Shown here in pieces: positions 16,817 through 26,173 of a DNA stretch of 61,812 nt; position 1 is the stretch's first letter, and the number at the start of each line of letters is the position of its first letter. Under the pieces are notes generated by a model. The model did not search any database and was not told the origin of the DNA. It worked only from the letters and a program-made list of their open reading frames with translations. Source of the stretch: DAIDKA01 sp049792815 (lineage in GTDB: Bacteria; Pseudomonadota; Gammaproteobacteria; Steroidobacterales; Steroidobacteraceae). The DNA lies in the NCBI GenBank assembly GCA_049792815.1, contig JBARBG010000087.1, forward strand, positions 1 through 61,812, read 5' to 3'. The translations under genes and the position numbers were made by a program.

Positions 16817-19800
16817 ATGCACGCCTCGACACGATGGGTCGGCCACTTACTACGGCGCGTGGCGCGCGGCGGCCCGAACCCGTTGTATCGGGAGCTGGAT
16901 CGTCTGAGCCTGTTGACCTGCTTGCGCGATGCAGCGGGCATGAGGCCGAGCCGTCGGGTTTCAATGTCGGCGGCATTGGCAGTTCTGGCGATTGCAGCAC
17001 CTCTCCTGCACGCGGCGCAGCAACTGCCTCACGCGAACCCGACGGCCAGAGTTCAGGCCTTCGCCCGTTCCCGAATGGTCAACGGCACCGTCCCAGCCGG
17101 TGCGCACCTGAATGCGTTGAAGCAGCGCGCGAGCATGGAGCGGGCCGCCAAGCAGGCGCCGCCTAGGGCCGGCGCCAACGGTGCAACCGCGCCGCAGTCT
17201 TCCTGGATCTCGCTGGGGCCTAGCCCGGCCCACTTTGCGGGTGCGGCACTGCCGGGTGATTACAGCGGCAAGGTCGACGCGATCGTGGTGGATCCACGCA
17301 ACGTGAGCGTCGTCTACATCGGCACTGACAGCGGCGGGGTTTGGAAGTCGCTGGATGGCGGGACGAAATGGGCACCGCTTACCGACAGCACTGCGCTACT
17401 TGGCATCGGTGCGCTCGCTTTCGACCCGTCGGACTCGAACGTAATCTACGCCGGCACCGGCGGTGACTATGGTTTCTACCTGGAGGCCGGCATCATCAAG
17501 TCGACCGATGGCGGCGCGACCTGGATCAATGTTGCGGCGCCTTTCCTTGCCGCGGGTCGGCCGCAGTTTCTGCAGATCGCCGTCGATCCAGCCAACGGTC
17601 AGAACGTGCTGGCGGCGACTGACTATGGCCTATGGCACTCGACCGACGCCGGGCTCAACTGGGCTCGCCAGACCAACGCGCAGGCCGGATCGGTGGTTTT
17701 TGATACGGGCCATCCCGGTGTTGCGTACTACACGCAGGACTTTCTTGTTTCGGGCGATGGCTCAGACGGGCTGTATCGATCGACCGACAGCGGCGCAACG
17801 TGGGTCCACATCGGCAACTCCGGCACGAATCCCATACCGCCTGCCGTCGTAGCTCTAACGCCGAAGCTGTACTTGGACCCGAGCAATTCGCAGGTCATGT
17901 ACTACGAAACGGCGGTGACAACCTTCTCGGAGTCGGTCGGCAACGGCGCCATTTACAAGTCTACGGATGGGGGTGTGAACTGGACGCCACTGCCGTCGCT
18001 GCCGCCGCTGTGTTGTCAGAAGTACGCGAGTGCGTTCGCGATCAACCCGACAAGCCCCAACATCCTGTATGCAGGCATCGTCGATCTGTACCGCTCCACG
18101 GACGGCGGCGCGACCTGGGCCTCAATGGTTCAGTCGACGGGCACGTCCAGCGTACAGCTGCATCCAGATCACCATGCGCTCACCTTTACTGCCGATGGCA
18201 GCACGCTGTACGACGGCAATGATGGCGGCGTGTTCCGAACCACGGCGCCCGGGGCGCCGACCTATGACTGGCAGAGCCTCAACAACGGCACGCTCGCAAC
18301 GCTGCTGCTCTACCCAGGCCTGTCCGTCGATCCAAACAACGCGAGCACCGCAACCGTTGGTACGCAGGACAACGGCACGCTGCTATACAAGGGTGACAGC
18401 ACCTGGATTGGCAGTTTCAGTTGCGGTGACGGTGGGTATACCGCGATTGACCCGCACACACCGACGAATGTCTTCATCTCCTGTGCAAGCCGCCCGTCGA
18501 TCTACCGCAGCGTCACCGGCGGCCAGGACGGCAGCTACGTTGAGGCGGACGCCGGCATCGATTCCACGGATCGCATCGACGAGGCACCGCCGCTCGTGAT
18601 GGACCCGAACCAGCCGAGCCGGCTTTACTTCGGCACCTACCGCGTTTATCAAACCCTGGACGGGGCCCAAAGCTGGCAGGCTATATCCCCGGACCAGACG
18701 CTAAACAACACCACCGGCTCGGTGCTTTCCGCTATCGCAGTGGCCCCGAGCGATTCGAACGTTGTCTACAGCGCCTCGTTCGAAGGCCGCTTGCACGTCA
18801 CTACCAACGCCAGCGCCGGAGCCGCCGCCGTTTGGCAGGACATTACCAGCACTGTGCTGACCGTCCCGCCGCCAGGGTCTTCGTCCGGCCCGATCATCGC
18901 GTTGACCGTGGATCCGCTCTCGTCATCCACGCTATACGTCGGTATCGGCGGCAGCAACACGCGCCACTTGTTCGTGACCACGGATGGAGGTGTGTCCTGG
19001 AGCAGTATTGGTGACGGGCTTCCGGACAGCCCGCTCAACACCATCGTCGTCGATGCGGATCTTGCCGGTACTCTCTACGTTGGAACTGACGTCGGGGCTT
19101 TCTGGACTACCGACGGCGGCGCAAACTGGCGGGTCCTCGGTCAGGACCTGCCGAACGTGATCGTGACGTCGCTGGTGCTGCAACGCTCGATCCGCACGAT
19201 GCGCGCCGGCACTTTCGGTCGCAGCGCCTGGGACCTGCCGCTGGCTGCGCTGCCACCAATTGCCTCGGCTTCATCGCTCACATTCGGGAGCGTGCGGCAG
19301 GGGAGCACCAGCGCCGCACAGACTGTGACCCTAAGCAATACGCTGCGCACGGCCCAAGCGCTTGGGGCTATGGCGGTGAGCGGCGACTACGCCGTGACTA
19401 CGACTTGCGGCAGTTCGCTGCCCGCCGGCGGCAGCTGCACCGCGTCCGTGACGTTCAGCCCAGTGGGTCCAGATGCCCGCGCGGGGCAGCTCACGTTCAC
19501 TGCGGGAGGCGTTCCGCAGCAAGTATCGCTGACGGGCACCGGCACGATCACCGCGGCCCTTGCCACGTCGCTTGCCGCCGTCACCGTAGGGCAGTCCATA
19601 ACCCTCACCTGGTCGGCCTCGAGCGGTGCCAACTGCACCGGGTCCGGTGGCCAGTCCGGCGTCAACTGGAACGGGCCGCTTGCAGTGAGTGGTACGCTCG
19701 CGATCACCGAGAGTGCCGTCGGATCGTTCAACTATGTGCTCAGCTGCACGAGCGGCACGCAGAGCGCGAGTGCGCAGACGAGCGTTACGGCATCGGCAGC

Positions 19801-19921
19801 TACATCGAACGATGGAGGCTCCGGCGGCCGATCTGGCGGCGGCGGTGCGGTGGATGTTCTGTCGCTGGTACTCCTGCTTGGCCTCCTCGCACTGGCCCGC
19901 GCCCCCCGTACGCCGCTTTAG
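16817..19921 (+). CDS. Secreted BNR/sortilin-type beta-propeller with ASH-like domain and CTERM-type tail
   Basis: A 1034-residue protein. After the export signal (SMSAALAVLAIAAPLLHAAQ) come two propeller-like blocks with many S/T-T-D-G-G-A-T-W turns (for example STDSGATW, STDGGVNW, TTDGGVSW, TTDGGANW), the hallmark of BNR/VPS10-like repeats. A choice-of-anchor/ASH-like immunoglobulin domain follows (LTFGSVRQGSTSAAQTVTLS), then an Ig-like segment. The last 35 residues are a Gly/Ser-rich stretch, a hydrophobic helix and a short basic end, like GlyGly-CTERM sorting tails. ATG 16817 has GGGGGA six bases upstream; ATG 16940 would put the signal at the N-terminus. A surface protein is likely; the ligand is unknown. 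Confidence 0.82.
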   Translation: MHASTRWVGHLLRRVARGGPNPLYRELDRLSLLTCLRDAAGMRPSRRVSMSAALAVLAIAAPLLHAAQQLPHANPTARVQAFARSRMVNGTVPAGAHLNALKQRASMERAAKQAPPRAGANGATAPQSSWISLGPSPAHFAGAALPGDYSGKVDAIVVDPRNVSVVYIGTDSGGVWKSLDGGTKWAPLTDSTALLGIGALAFDPSDSNVIYAGTGGDYGFYLEAGIIKSTDGGATWINVAAPFLAAGRPQFLQIAVDPANGQNVLAATDYGLWHSTDAGLNWARQTNAQAGSVVFDTGHPGVAYYTQDFLVSGDGSDGLYRSTDSGATWVHIGNSGTNPIPPAVVALTPKLYLDPSNSQVMYYETAVTTFSESVGNGAIYKSTDGGVNWTPLPSLPPLCCQKYASAFAINPTSPNILYAGIVDLYRSTDGGATWASMVQSTGTSSVQLHPDHHALTFTADGSTLYDGNDGGVFRTTAPGAPTYDWQSLNNGTLATLLLYPGLSVDPNNASTATVGTQDNGTLLYKGDSTWIGSFSCGDGGYTAIDPHTPTNVFISCASRPSIYRSVTGGQDGSYVEADAGIDSTDRIDEAPPLVMDPNQPSRLYFGTYRVYQTLDGAQSWQAISPDQTLNNTTGSVLSAIAVAPSDSNVVYSASFEGRLHVTTNASAGAAAVWQDITSTVLTVPPPGSSSGPIIALTVDPLSSSTLYVGIGGSNTRHLFVTTDGGVSWSSIGDGLPDSPLNTIVVDADLAGTLYVGTDVGAFWTTDGGANWRVLGQDLPNVIVTSLVLQRSIRTMRAGTFGRSAWDLPLAALPPIASASSLTFGSVRQGSTSAAQTVTLSNTLRTAQALGAMAVSGDYAVTTTCGSSLPAGGSCTASVTFSPVGPDARAGQLTFTAGGVPQQVSLTGTGTITAALATSLAAVTVGQSITLTWSASSGANCTGSGGQSGVNWNGPLAVSGTLAITESAVGSFNYVLSCTSGTQSASAQTSVTASAATSNDGGSGGRSGGGGAVDVLSLVLLLGLLALARAPRTPL

Positions 19922-20130
19922 ACAGGTAATTGTGGGGGCTCGCTACAGCTGGATCCGCGACCAGGGGCCAGCGTATAAATATTAATATAATCAACTAGTT
20001 ACGATTCAGCATTTGTTACGGTAGTGCGAAGCGAGCGCTGCGTCTCAGGCGGTGAGCGACCGGTGCTTCAGAAAGCCACGCGGATGGGCGATACAGAGTC
20101 TCCATGGGACCGGAGTCCTGATCTGCGGTC

Positions 20131-22251
20131 ATGATTTTTTCCTATAACCCCTGGTTGGTCGCCCTTTCGATCATCGTCGCGATGGTGGTCTCCTATACGG
20201 CGCTGCGACTTGCGTCCAGGGTGGCAACCTGTGAACTCACTGCGGCCCGTATCTGGCTGACGGCGGGCGCGCTTGCCATGGGAATCGGCATCTGGGCGAT
20301 GCACTTCATCGGCATGCTGGCCTTTTCCTTGCCCATCACGCTTGCGTACAGGCCGTCGACAACCCTGGTCTCGCTGGGGATCGCGATCGTGACTTCGGCA
20401 TTCGCGCTCGCCCTGACGACCCGCGCGGAACTGACCGGATCCCGACTCGCCGGCAGCGCGGTCCTGATGGGTGCCGGCATCTGTGCCATGCATTACACGG
20501 GAATGGCCGCAATCTCCGTGTATCCAGCCATCGACTACGACCCGACGTGGGTTGCATTGTCGATTGCCATCGCGGTCACGGCTTCCTATGTCGCGTTGTG
20601 GTTATTCTTTTTCCTGCGCCATGGCAACTCGCTGCGCACACGTCTGTACCGCGCGGCGGCCGCGATCGTGATGGGCCTGGCGATAAGCGGCATGCACTAC
20701 ACGGGGATGAGGGCCTCCCACTTCTCCGCCAGTTCCTTTTGTCGCGGGGGTGTGGCGATCACCAGCCCCTGGCTGGGGGCTGCGATCGGATTGTTTGCAC
20801 TCGGGCTGCTGTGCCTCACCCTGATCACCGCGCTCTATGACGCGTTCCTGCAGGCTCGTGCCCAGTCTCATGCCGCGCTGGCGCGGGCCAATGCCGCGCT
20901 GGCACACCAGGCAACCCACGATGCGCTGACCGGCCTGCCCAACCGGGTAGTGTTCATGGACCGGCTGGGCCGGGACATTGCGCGTGGCGCGCGCGACGGC
21001 AACCGTTTTGCGGTCATGGTCCTGGACCTCGATCGCTTCAAGGACATCAACGACTCCCGCGGACACCACGCCGGGGACCAGCTGCTCAAGCAGGTTGCCG
21101 AGCGCCTGACCGCAACTCTGCGGGACATCGATACGGTCGCCCGGATCGGGGGCGATGAGTTCCTGTTGCTGATAGCCGATGCCGGGGAGCGCGGTGAAAT
21201 CGAGACGGTGGCGGCTCGCGCTGCGACCGCCATGAGCCATGCTTTCCGCATCGAGGGTGGTGATGTCCACACCTCAGCCAGTATCGGGGTCAGTGTCTAT
21301 CCGTTGGACGGCACAGCGGGCGAGGAACTGGTCGCGCATGCGGATGAGGCCATGTACGCCGCCAAGCGCAGCGGCCGCAGTGGCTTTCGGTTCTTCAGCG
21401 CAGACCTCAGCATGCGTTCACGGGAACGGCTGGGGCTTGAATATGACCTGCGGCGAGCACTACCGCTGGAGCAGTTCGAGCTTCACTACCAGCCCAAGGT
21501 GGACATCGCGACCGGTCAGATCCGCAACGTCGAAGCCTTGCTGCGCTGGCGCCACCCGACGCGCGGCCTGGTGAGCCCCGGCGAGTTCATTCCCCTCGCT
21601 GAAGACTCCGGACTTATCCTTGCGATCGGTAGCTGGGTCATTCGCGAAGCCTGTCGGCAGGCACGCAAATGGCAGCTGGCGGGGCTGCCGTTCATCAGGA
21701 TTGCGGTCAATGTTTCGCCGCTGCAGTTTCGCCAGTCGACCCTCCTCAATTCAATTCGGAGGGCGCTGTCTGAGTTCGACCTCGGGCCGCAGTACCTCGA
21801 GATCGAACTTACCGAGAGCGCTGTGATGGACGACGCCGAGGAATCCATCGCCATACTCGAGCAGGTCAGCCGGATGGGCGTGGTGGTCTCCATCGATGAC
21901 TTCGGCACGGGCTACTCAAGCCTGAGCTATCTGCGCCGTCTGCCGATCGACAAACTGAAGATTGACCGCAGCTTCATCAACGAGCTCACCACGACCTCGG
22001 GGGGCGAGGAGATCGTCCGGGCGATTATCTCGCTGGCGCATAGCCTGAATCTGAAGGTCGTGGCCGAGGGTGTTGAAACCAGCGATCAGCTCGCCCTGCT
22101 GCGCCTTCTGCGCTGTGACCAGTACCAGGGCTTCCTGATGAGCTGCGCCTTGCCGCCCGATCTACTGGAGGCCACGATTCTTTCGAAAATCGGCGTGAAT
22201 CAGGATACCGGCTTGACGCAAACCAAGCTCGCTGTGCTGCGTCCGACGTAA
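20131..22251 (+). CDS. MHYT-GGDEF-EAL c-di-GMP turnover protein
   Basis: A 706-residue membrane protein. The N-terminal seven-helix MHYT sensor has three repeats (AMHFIGM, AMHYTGM, GMHYTGM), proposed to bind metal and sense a diatomic gas. The diguanylate cyclase domain has an intact GGDEF at 340-344 with an RxxD inhibitory site five residues upstream (RDID). The phosphodiesterase domain has an intact EAL at 468-470, plus ELTESAVMDD and IDDFGTGYSSL. Both activities are therefore possible. An AT-rich patch with TATAAT at 19986-19991 lies in the 209-base upstream spacer, without a clear -35. Confidence 0.95.
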   Translation: MIFSYNPWLVALSIIVAMVVSYTALRLASRVATCELTAARIWLTAGALAMGIGIWAMHFIGMLAFSLPITLAYRPSTTLVSLGIAIVTSAFALALTTRAELTGSRLAGSAVLMGAGICAMHYTGMAAISVYPAIDYDPTWVALSIAIAVTASYVALWLFFFLRHGNSLRTRLYRAAAAIVMGLAISGMHYTGMRASHFSASSFCRGGVAITSPWLGAAIGLFALGLLCLTLITALYDAFLQARAQSHAALARANAALAHQATHDALTGLPNRVVFMDRLGRDIARGARDGNRFAVMVLDLDRFKDINDSRGHHAGDQLLKQVAERLTATLRDIDTVARIGGDEFLLLIADAGERGEIETVAARAATAMSHAFRIEGGDVHTSASIGVSVYPLDGTAGEELVAHADEAMYAAKRSGRSGFRFFSADLSMRSRERLGLEYDLRRALPLEQFELHYQPKVDIATGQIRNVEALLRWRHPTRGLVSPGEFIPLAEDSGLILAIGSWVIREACRQARKWQLAGLPFIRIAVNVSPLQFRQSTLLNSIRRALSEFDLGPQYLEIELTESAVMDDAEESIAILEQVSRMGVVVSIDDFGTGYSSLSYLRRLPIDKLKIDRSFINELTTTSGGEEIVRAIISLAHSLNLKVVAEGVETSDQLALLRLLRCDQYQGFLMSCALPPDLLEATILSKIGVNQDTGLTQTKLAVLRPT

Positions 22252-22343
22252 GTTATAATAAAATAAATTCACTGCATTTCCGCGCAACCCTGCCGCCTCG
22301 CGCGCGGCATTGGGATTGAATGTGCGTGCAATCGGGAGATCTT

Positions 22344-24212
22344 ATGCGAGGCATGGCCGGAACGATGCGGGCCCTGAGACAGGATCCGGCAGTACTCGAA
22401 CACCGCATCAAGCCGGGGACGCTGCGGCGAACCCTGGGGATTGCCGCCCCCTACACCCGCTGGCTGTTGCTGCTGGCCGCGGTGGTGGTCGTCAATTCAA
22501 GTATCAGCGTTGCCTATCCGCTGATCTACCGCCTCATCATCAACGACGGCATCCTGCGGGGCGACGCGGCACTCATCGTGCGGCTTGCAGTGCTGATCGC
22601 TGCCCTGGGCATGCTGGATGCGGCGCTGGGCCTCGCCCAGACTTACCTGGGCACCCGCATTGGCGCGGATGTGGTGGTGGCGCTGCGCACCCGGCTGTTC
22701 GAGCACATCCAGCGCATGCCGCTGGCGTTCTTCGCGCGCACCCAGACCGGGGCGCTGGTCAGCCGGCTCTTTTCCGACACCATGAGCGCGCGCAGCGCCT
22801 TCACCGATATCCTCTCCACGGTCGCCGGCAACATCGTGACGGTGGTGCTGGTCATCGGCGCCATGTTCGCGCTGTCCTGGCGGATCGCGCTTGCGGTGCT
22901 GGTGCTGCTGCCGTTGTTCGTGCTGCCGGCGCGCTACTGGGGCCGGCGCATCCAGGCCAACACGCGCGATCTCATGAATGCCGGTTCCAGCATGAGCAGC
23001 ATGATGGTGGAGCGCTTCAACGTTGCCGGAGCGGTGCTTGCCAAGCTGTTCGGACGTCCCGATGCGGACGCGGCCTCCTTCGAGGGCAAGGCACGCGAGC
23101 TCTCAGGCCTCGCGATACGGGCGGCACTATTCGGGCGGCTGCTGGCCACGGCGTTGCTGCTCATGGCCAGCTTTGCCACGGCACTGGCCTACGGCTGGGG
23201 CGGCGTGCTGGTGGCCCGCCATGCATTGGACCTGGGCACCGTGGTGGCGCTGACCGCGTTGCTGGTGCGCCTGTACGGGCCCGTGATGGGACTATCCAAT
23301 GTGCAGGTCACGGTCATGACGGCGCTGGTGGCCTTCGAGCGCGTTTTCGAGGTGCTGGACCTGCAGCCCATGGTGGGGGAGAAGCCCGATGCCGTGGACG
23401 TGCCCACCGGGCCCTTGGGAGTGGTGTTCGAGCATGTGTCCTTCCGCTATCCCTCGGCGGCCGAAGTGTCGTTGGCCTCGCTGGAGTCCATCGCAATACC
23501 CGAGCGGCGCGCCCCGCAGACTGTGCTGCATGACATTGACTTCAGCATCGCTCCGGGAATGCTGGTAGCGCTGGTGGGCCCGTCAGGGGCGGGCAAGACC
23601 ACGATCACGCAGCTCATTCCGCGCCTGTACGACGTCATCGCCGGCAGCGTGCGCATCAACGGCGTGGACGTGCGCGACGCCAGGCTGGGGTCGCTGCAGC
23701 GGCGCATCGGCGTTGTGACACAGGAGGCGCACCTGTTCCACGATACGCTGCGCGCCAACCTGCTGTATGCGCGGCCCGAGGCGAGTGCCGAACAGATCCT
23801 CGAAGCCCTTCGCGATGCTCAGATATTGGATGTGGTCGAGGGCCTTTCCGAGGGCCTTGACACGGTGGTGGGCGAACGCGGCTACCGCTTCTCGGGCGGG
23901 GAGAAGCAGCGGCTCGCGATCGCGCGCCTGTTGCTCAAGGCACCGGACCTGGTGGTACTGGATGAGGCCACTGCGCACCTGGACTCACGCTCCGAGGCGG
24001 CCGTGCAGCGGGCGTTGGAGCGGGTCCTTGCCGGGCGCACGGCCATCGTCATCGCGCACCGGCTTTCTACCGTGCTCAAGGCCGACCTCATCCTGGTGGT
24101 GCAGGAGGGCCGAATCATCCAGCGCGGCACGCACGCGCAGCTGGCCGCCATGCCCGGTCTATACGAGCAGCTGTACCGCACCCAGTTCGCGGCGCAGCAG
24201 CTGCCCGAGTAG
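22344..24212 (+). CDS. ABC exporter, fused membrane and ATPase domains
   Basis: About 622 residues with the half-transporter layout: six membrane helices (residues about 30-310) and a C-terminal ATPase. The Walker A GPSGAGKTT, the Q-loop in VTQEAHLF, the signature FSGGEKQR, the Walker B LVVLDEATAHLD and the switch His in IVIAHRLST are all intact. It acts as a homodimer; lipid, drug or peptide export cannot be told apart. ATG 22344 is preferred because CGGGAG lies six bases upstream; 22320 is an alternative. Its stop is two bases from the convergent next gene. Confidence 0.93.
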   Translation: MRGMAGTMRALRQDPAVLEHRIKPGTLRRTLGIAAPYTRWLLLLAAVVVVNSSISVAYPLIYRLIINDGILRGDAALIVRLAVLIAALGMLDAALGLAQTYLGTRIGADVVVALRTRLFEHIQRMPLAFFARTQTGALVSRLFSDTMSARSAFTDILSTVAGNIVTVVLVIGAMFALSWRIALAVLVLLPLFVLPARYWGRRIQANTRDLMNAGSSMSSMMVERFNVAGAVLAKLFGRPDADAASFEGKARELSGLAIRAALFGRLLATALLLMASFATALAYGWGGVLVARHALDLGTVVALTALLVRLYGPVMGLSNVQVTVMTALVAFERVFEVLDLQPMVGEKPDAVDVPTGPLGVVFEHVSFRYPSAAEVSLASLESIAIPERRAPQTVLHDIDFSIAPGMLVALVGPSGAGKTTITQLIPRLYDVIAGSVRINGVDVRDARLGSLQRRIGVVTQEAHLFHDTLRANLLYARPEASAEQILEALRDAQILDVVEGLSEGLDTVVGERGYRFSGGEKQRLAIARLLLKAPDLVVLDEATAHLDSRSEAAVQRALERVLAGRTAIVIAHRLSTVLKADLILVVQEGRIIQRGTHAQLAAMPGLYEQLYRTQFAAQQLPE

Positions 24213-24214
24213 GG

Positions 24215-24652
24215 TCATTTGCCCTTAAGAGATGATTGCCACTGCGCCACCTGCGTCCTGTCGAGCATCGCGAATTGCCTCATCCAGACATCGAACTCGG
24301 CGCGGTGTCCGGCATAGTGTCCGGATCTGTCGATACTGACGGTCGCGCCCTTGGCCGTCTGCTGCATCACAATGACGCCGCGCGATACCGCAGGATGTGC
24401 CGGGTGGCCTGGCGTGGTAAAGACCCAGATTGTGTGCTGCTCCGAGGAGTTGCAGGTGAGCTGGTTAATGCGGTCTTCCATGCATTGGACATCTGGCAGG
24501 GCCTTTACCTCCGCCAGATAGGCCTTCCACTGGTCGGTAGTAATCTGCAACGCGGGGAATCGCGGCGGAATTGGCTCATCGGCATTCGCCGACGTCAGTG
24601 TGAAGAGTCCAAGCAGCATCAAATACAGACCGGGGCGAAGCAGCAGTTTCAT
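24215..24652 (-). CDS. Hypothetical periplasmic protein
   Basis: A 145-residue protein with a Sec signal (LYLMLLGLFTLTSANA) and a ribosome site AGGAG six bases before the ATG. The mature part has two cysteines (VQCMEDRINQLTC) that may form a disulphide, and a hydrophobic strand VSRGVIVMQQ. No family is recognised. It is convergent with the ABC exporter. The 214 bases between this start and the MFS gene hold the two divergent 5' regions and nothing else I can identify. Confidence 0.65.
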   Translation of the reverse strand: MKLLLRPGLYLMLLGLFTLTSANADEPIPPRFPALQITTDQWKAYLAEVKALPDVQCMEDRINQLTCNSSEQHTIWVFTTPGHPAHPAVSRGVIVMQQTAKGATVSIDRSGHYAGHRAEFDVWMRQFAMLDRTQVAQWQSSLKGK

Positions 24653-24866
24653 GTGTGACTCCTAACGGCCATTTCTAAAGAGCAGAAGCCGTTTATGGTC
24701 ACGCGATGGACACGGGGATGCAAGAGCGCTGCACGAGCACGGCATCGGCACCCCATGCCGCAACGCGACAGCACGAAGATGTAGTGCGGCTGTATGTCGT
24801 GGGCTCGATTCACTCTGGTGGAACCAAAACATATACAAATCAGACAATTATTGGAGGCCGGCACTT

Positions 24867-26150
24867 ATGAAGTCGACGGTGGCTGCTAGACTTGCCGGCA
24901 ATGCAGCCAAAGCCACCATGACTTCGCAATCCGTGACGCGTGCAAGCGCACATCCGAGCATTTATGCGGGGCTTTATCTGCCGTTTGGTGCGGTCAGCGG
25001 CTATCTGACCACCGCGATTGCCTTCCAACTCTCACAGGCCGGAGTTTCGGCCGAGATTATCGGAGGGGTGATCGCGCTCTACTTCATGCCGCAGATCTGG
25101 AAGTTCCTATGGGCGCCCATCGTCGATATCACATTGAGTGCCAAGCGCTGGTACCTGATCGGCTCGATTCTGAGCGCCGTTGGCGTCATCGTGATGGCCT
25201 TCTGCACAGTCCCGCCCGTCAATCTCACCGCCCTCACCGCGGCGGCGGTCATGGCCAGTCTCGCGACCACGCTGCTCGCCATGGCGGTGGAGGCGTTGAT
25301 TGCCCATTCCATTGCGCCTGAACAGCAGGGACGTGCGGGGGGCTGGCTGCAGGGCGGCAATTTCGCCGGCGGCGGTCTGGGAGGCGGAGCGGCGCTTTGG
25401 CTTGCGACGCATGTTGCGCATGCGTGGATCACGGGCGCCGTGCTCGGTGGCTGCTTTCTCCTTTGTGGCGCCGGCCTCGTCCTTATCCGCGAGCCGCTTC
25501 GGGCCACCGGCGCCGTCGCCACCCGGATGGTCGACGTGCTACGCGACGTGTTGGGCGTGGCGCGCTCGCCACGCGGGTACCTCGCGCTATTGGTGCTGTT
25601 CCTGCCGATTGGCTCGGGGGGAGCCTCGTCGCTGTTCTCCGCGATCTCGAATGACTGGCACGCCTCCGTCACCGCGGTGGAGCTCGCCAGCGGCACTCTA
25701 AGTGGTGTGATCTCGCTGTTAGGCTGCCTGGCCGGCGGCTATTGCAGCGATCTGATCGATCGCAAGCTGGCGTATGTCATCTACGGCCTGCTGCTCGGAA
25801 TCTGCGCGCTCGCGATGGCGGTGGCCACGCATAGTCAGGCCAACTATGTCCTGTTTGTCCTGCTCTACAGCTTCGTCAGCGGCGTGTGCTACGCGGGCTT
25901 CTCGGCGGTGACTCTCGAGGCCATCGGTGGCGGCGCAGCGGCGACCAAATATAATGTATTCGCCTGTCTCTCAAACATACCGATCGCATATCTGACCGCG
26001 ATCGAAGGTTGGGCGCGTACTCACCACGGCGTGAATGCCTTCTTGTACGTCGATTTCGCCGCACCCATAGTGGCTGCGATCGTCTTCGGCATCGTCATCG
26101 CAATGGTCACGAGGCGCATCAAGCGTGCGCTGAAATTCAGCGTCGTGTAG
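24867..26150 (+). CDS. MFS carrier, AmpG/RhtX-like
   Basis: A 427-residue integral membrane protein with about twelve helices. The N-terminal part (YAGLYLPFGAVSGYL, then FMPQIWKFLWAPIVD with its conserved W-K-x-x-W-A-P-x-x-D) is characteristic of the AmpG/RhtX/FptX branch, which imports muropeptides or siderophores. The C-terminal half keeps the SYLSGGYCSDLIDRK-type loop. GGAGG lies nine bases before the ATG. No amidase, beta-lactamase or siderophore gene is adjacent to narrow the substrate. Confidence 0.82.
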   Translation: MKSTVAARLAGNAAKATMTSQSVTRASAHPSIYAGLYLPFGAVSGYLTTAIAFQLSQAGVSAEIIGGVIALYFMPQIWKFLWAPIVDITLSAKRWYLIGSILSAVGVIVMAFCTVPPVNLTALTAAAVMASLATTLLAMAVEALIAHSIAPEQQGRAGGWLQGGNFAGGGLGGGAALWLATHVAHAWITGAVLGGCFLLCGAGLVLIREPLRATGAVATRMVDVLRDVLGVARSPRGYLALLVLFLPIGSGGASSLFSAISNDWHASVTAVELASGTLSGVISLLGCLAGGYCSDLIDRKLAYVIYGLLLGICALAMAVATHSQANYVLFVLLYSFVSGVCYAGFSAVTLEAIGGGAAATKYNVFACLSNIPIAYLTAIEGWARTHHGVNAFLYVDFAAPIVAAIVFGIVIAMVTRRIKRALKFSVV

Positions 26151-26173
26151 TCCGCGCCGGCTGTAGATAAGGT

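Noticed and set aside
22213..22259. TTGACG and TATAAT boxes before the ABC exporter
   Set aside because: They are 35 bases apart, far from the 16-18 expected, and the first lies in the coding end of the c-di-GMP gene.
22310..23533. 407-residue plus-strand frame overlapping the ABC exporter
   Set aside because: It is in another frame of the exporter's GC-rich DNA, rich in Arg/Gly/His/Ala with no domain; the exporter frame has all ATPase motifs.
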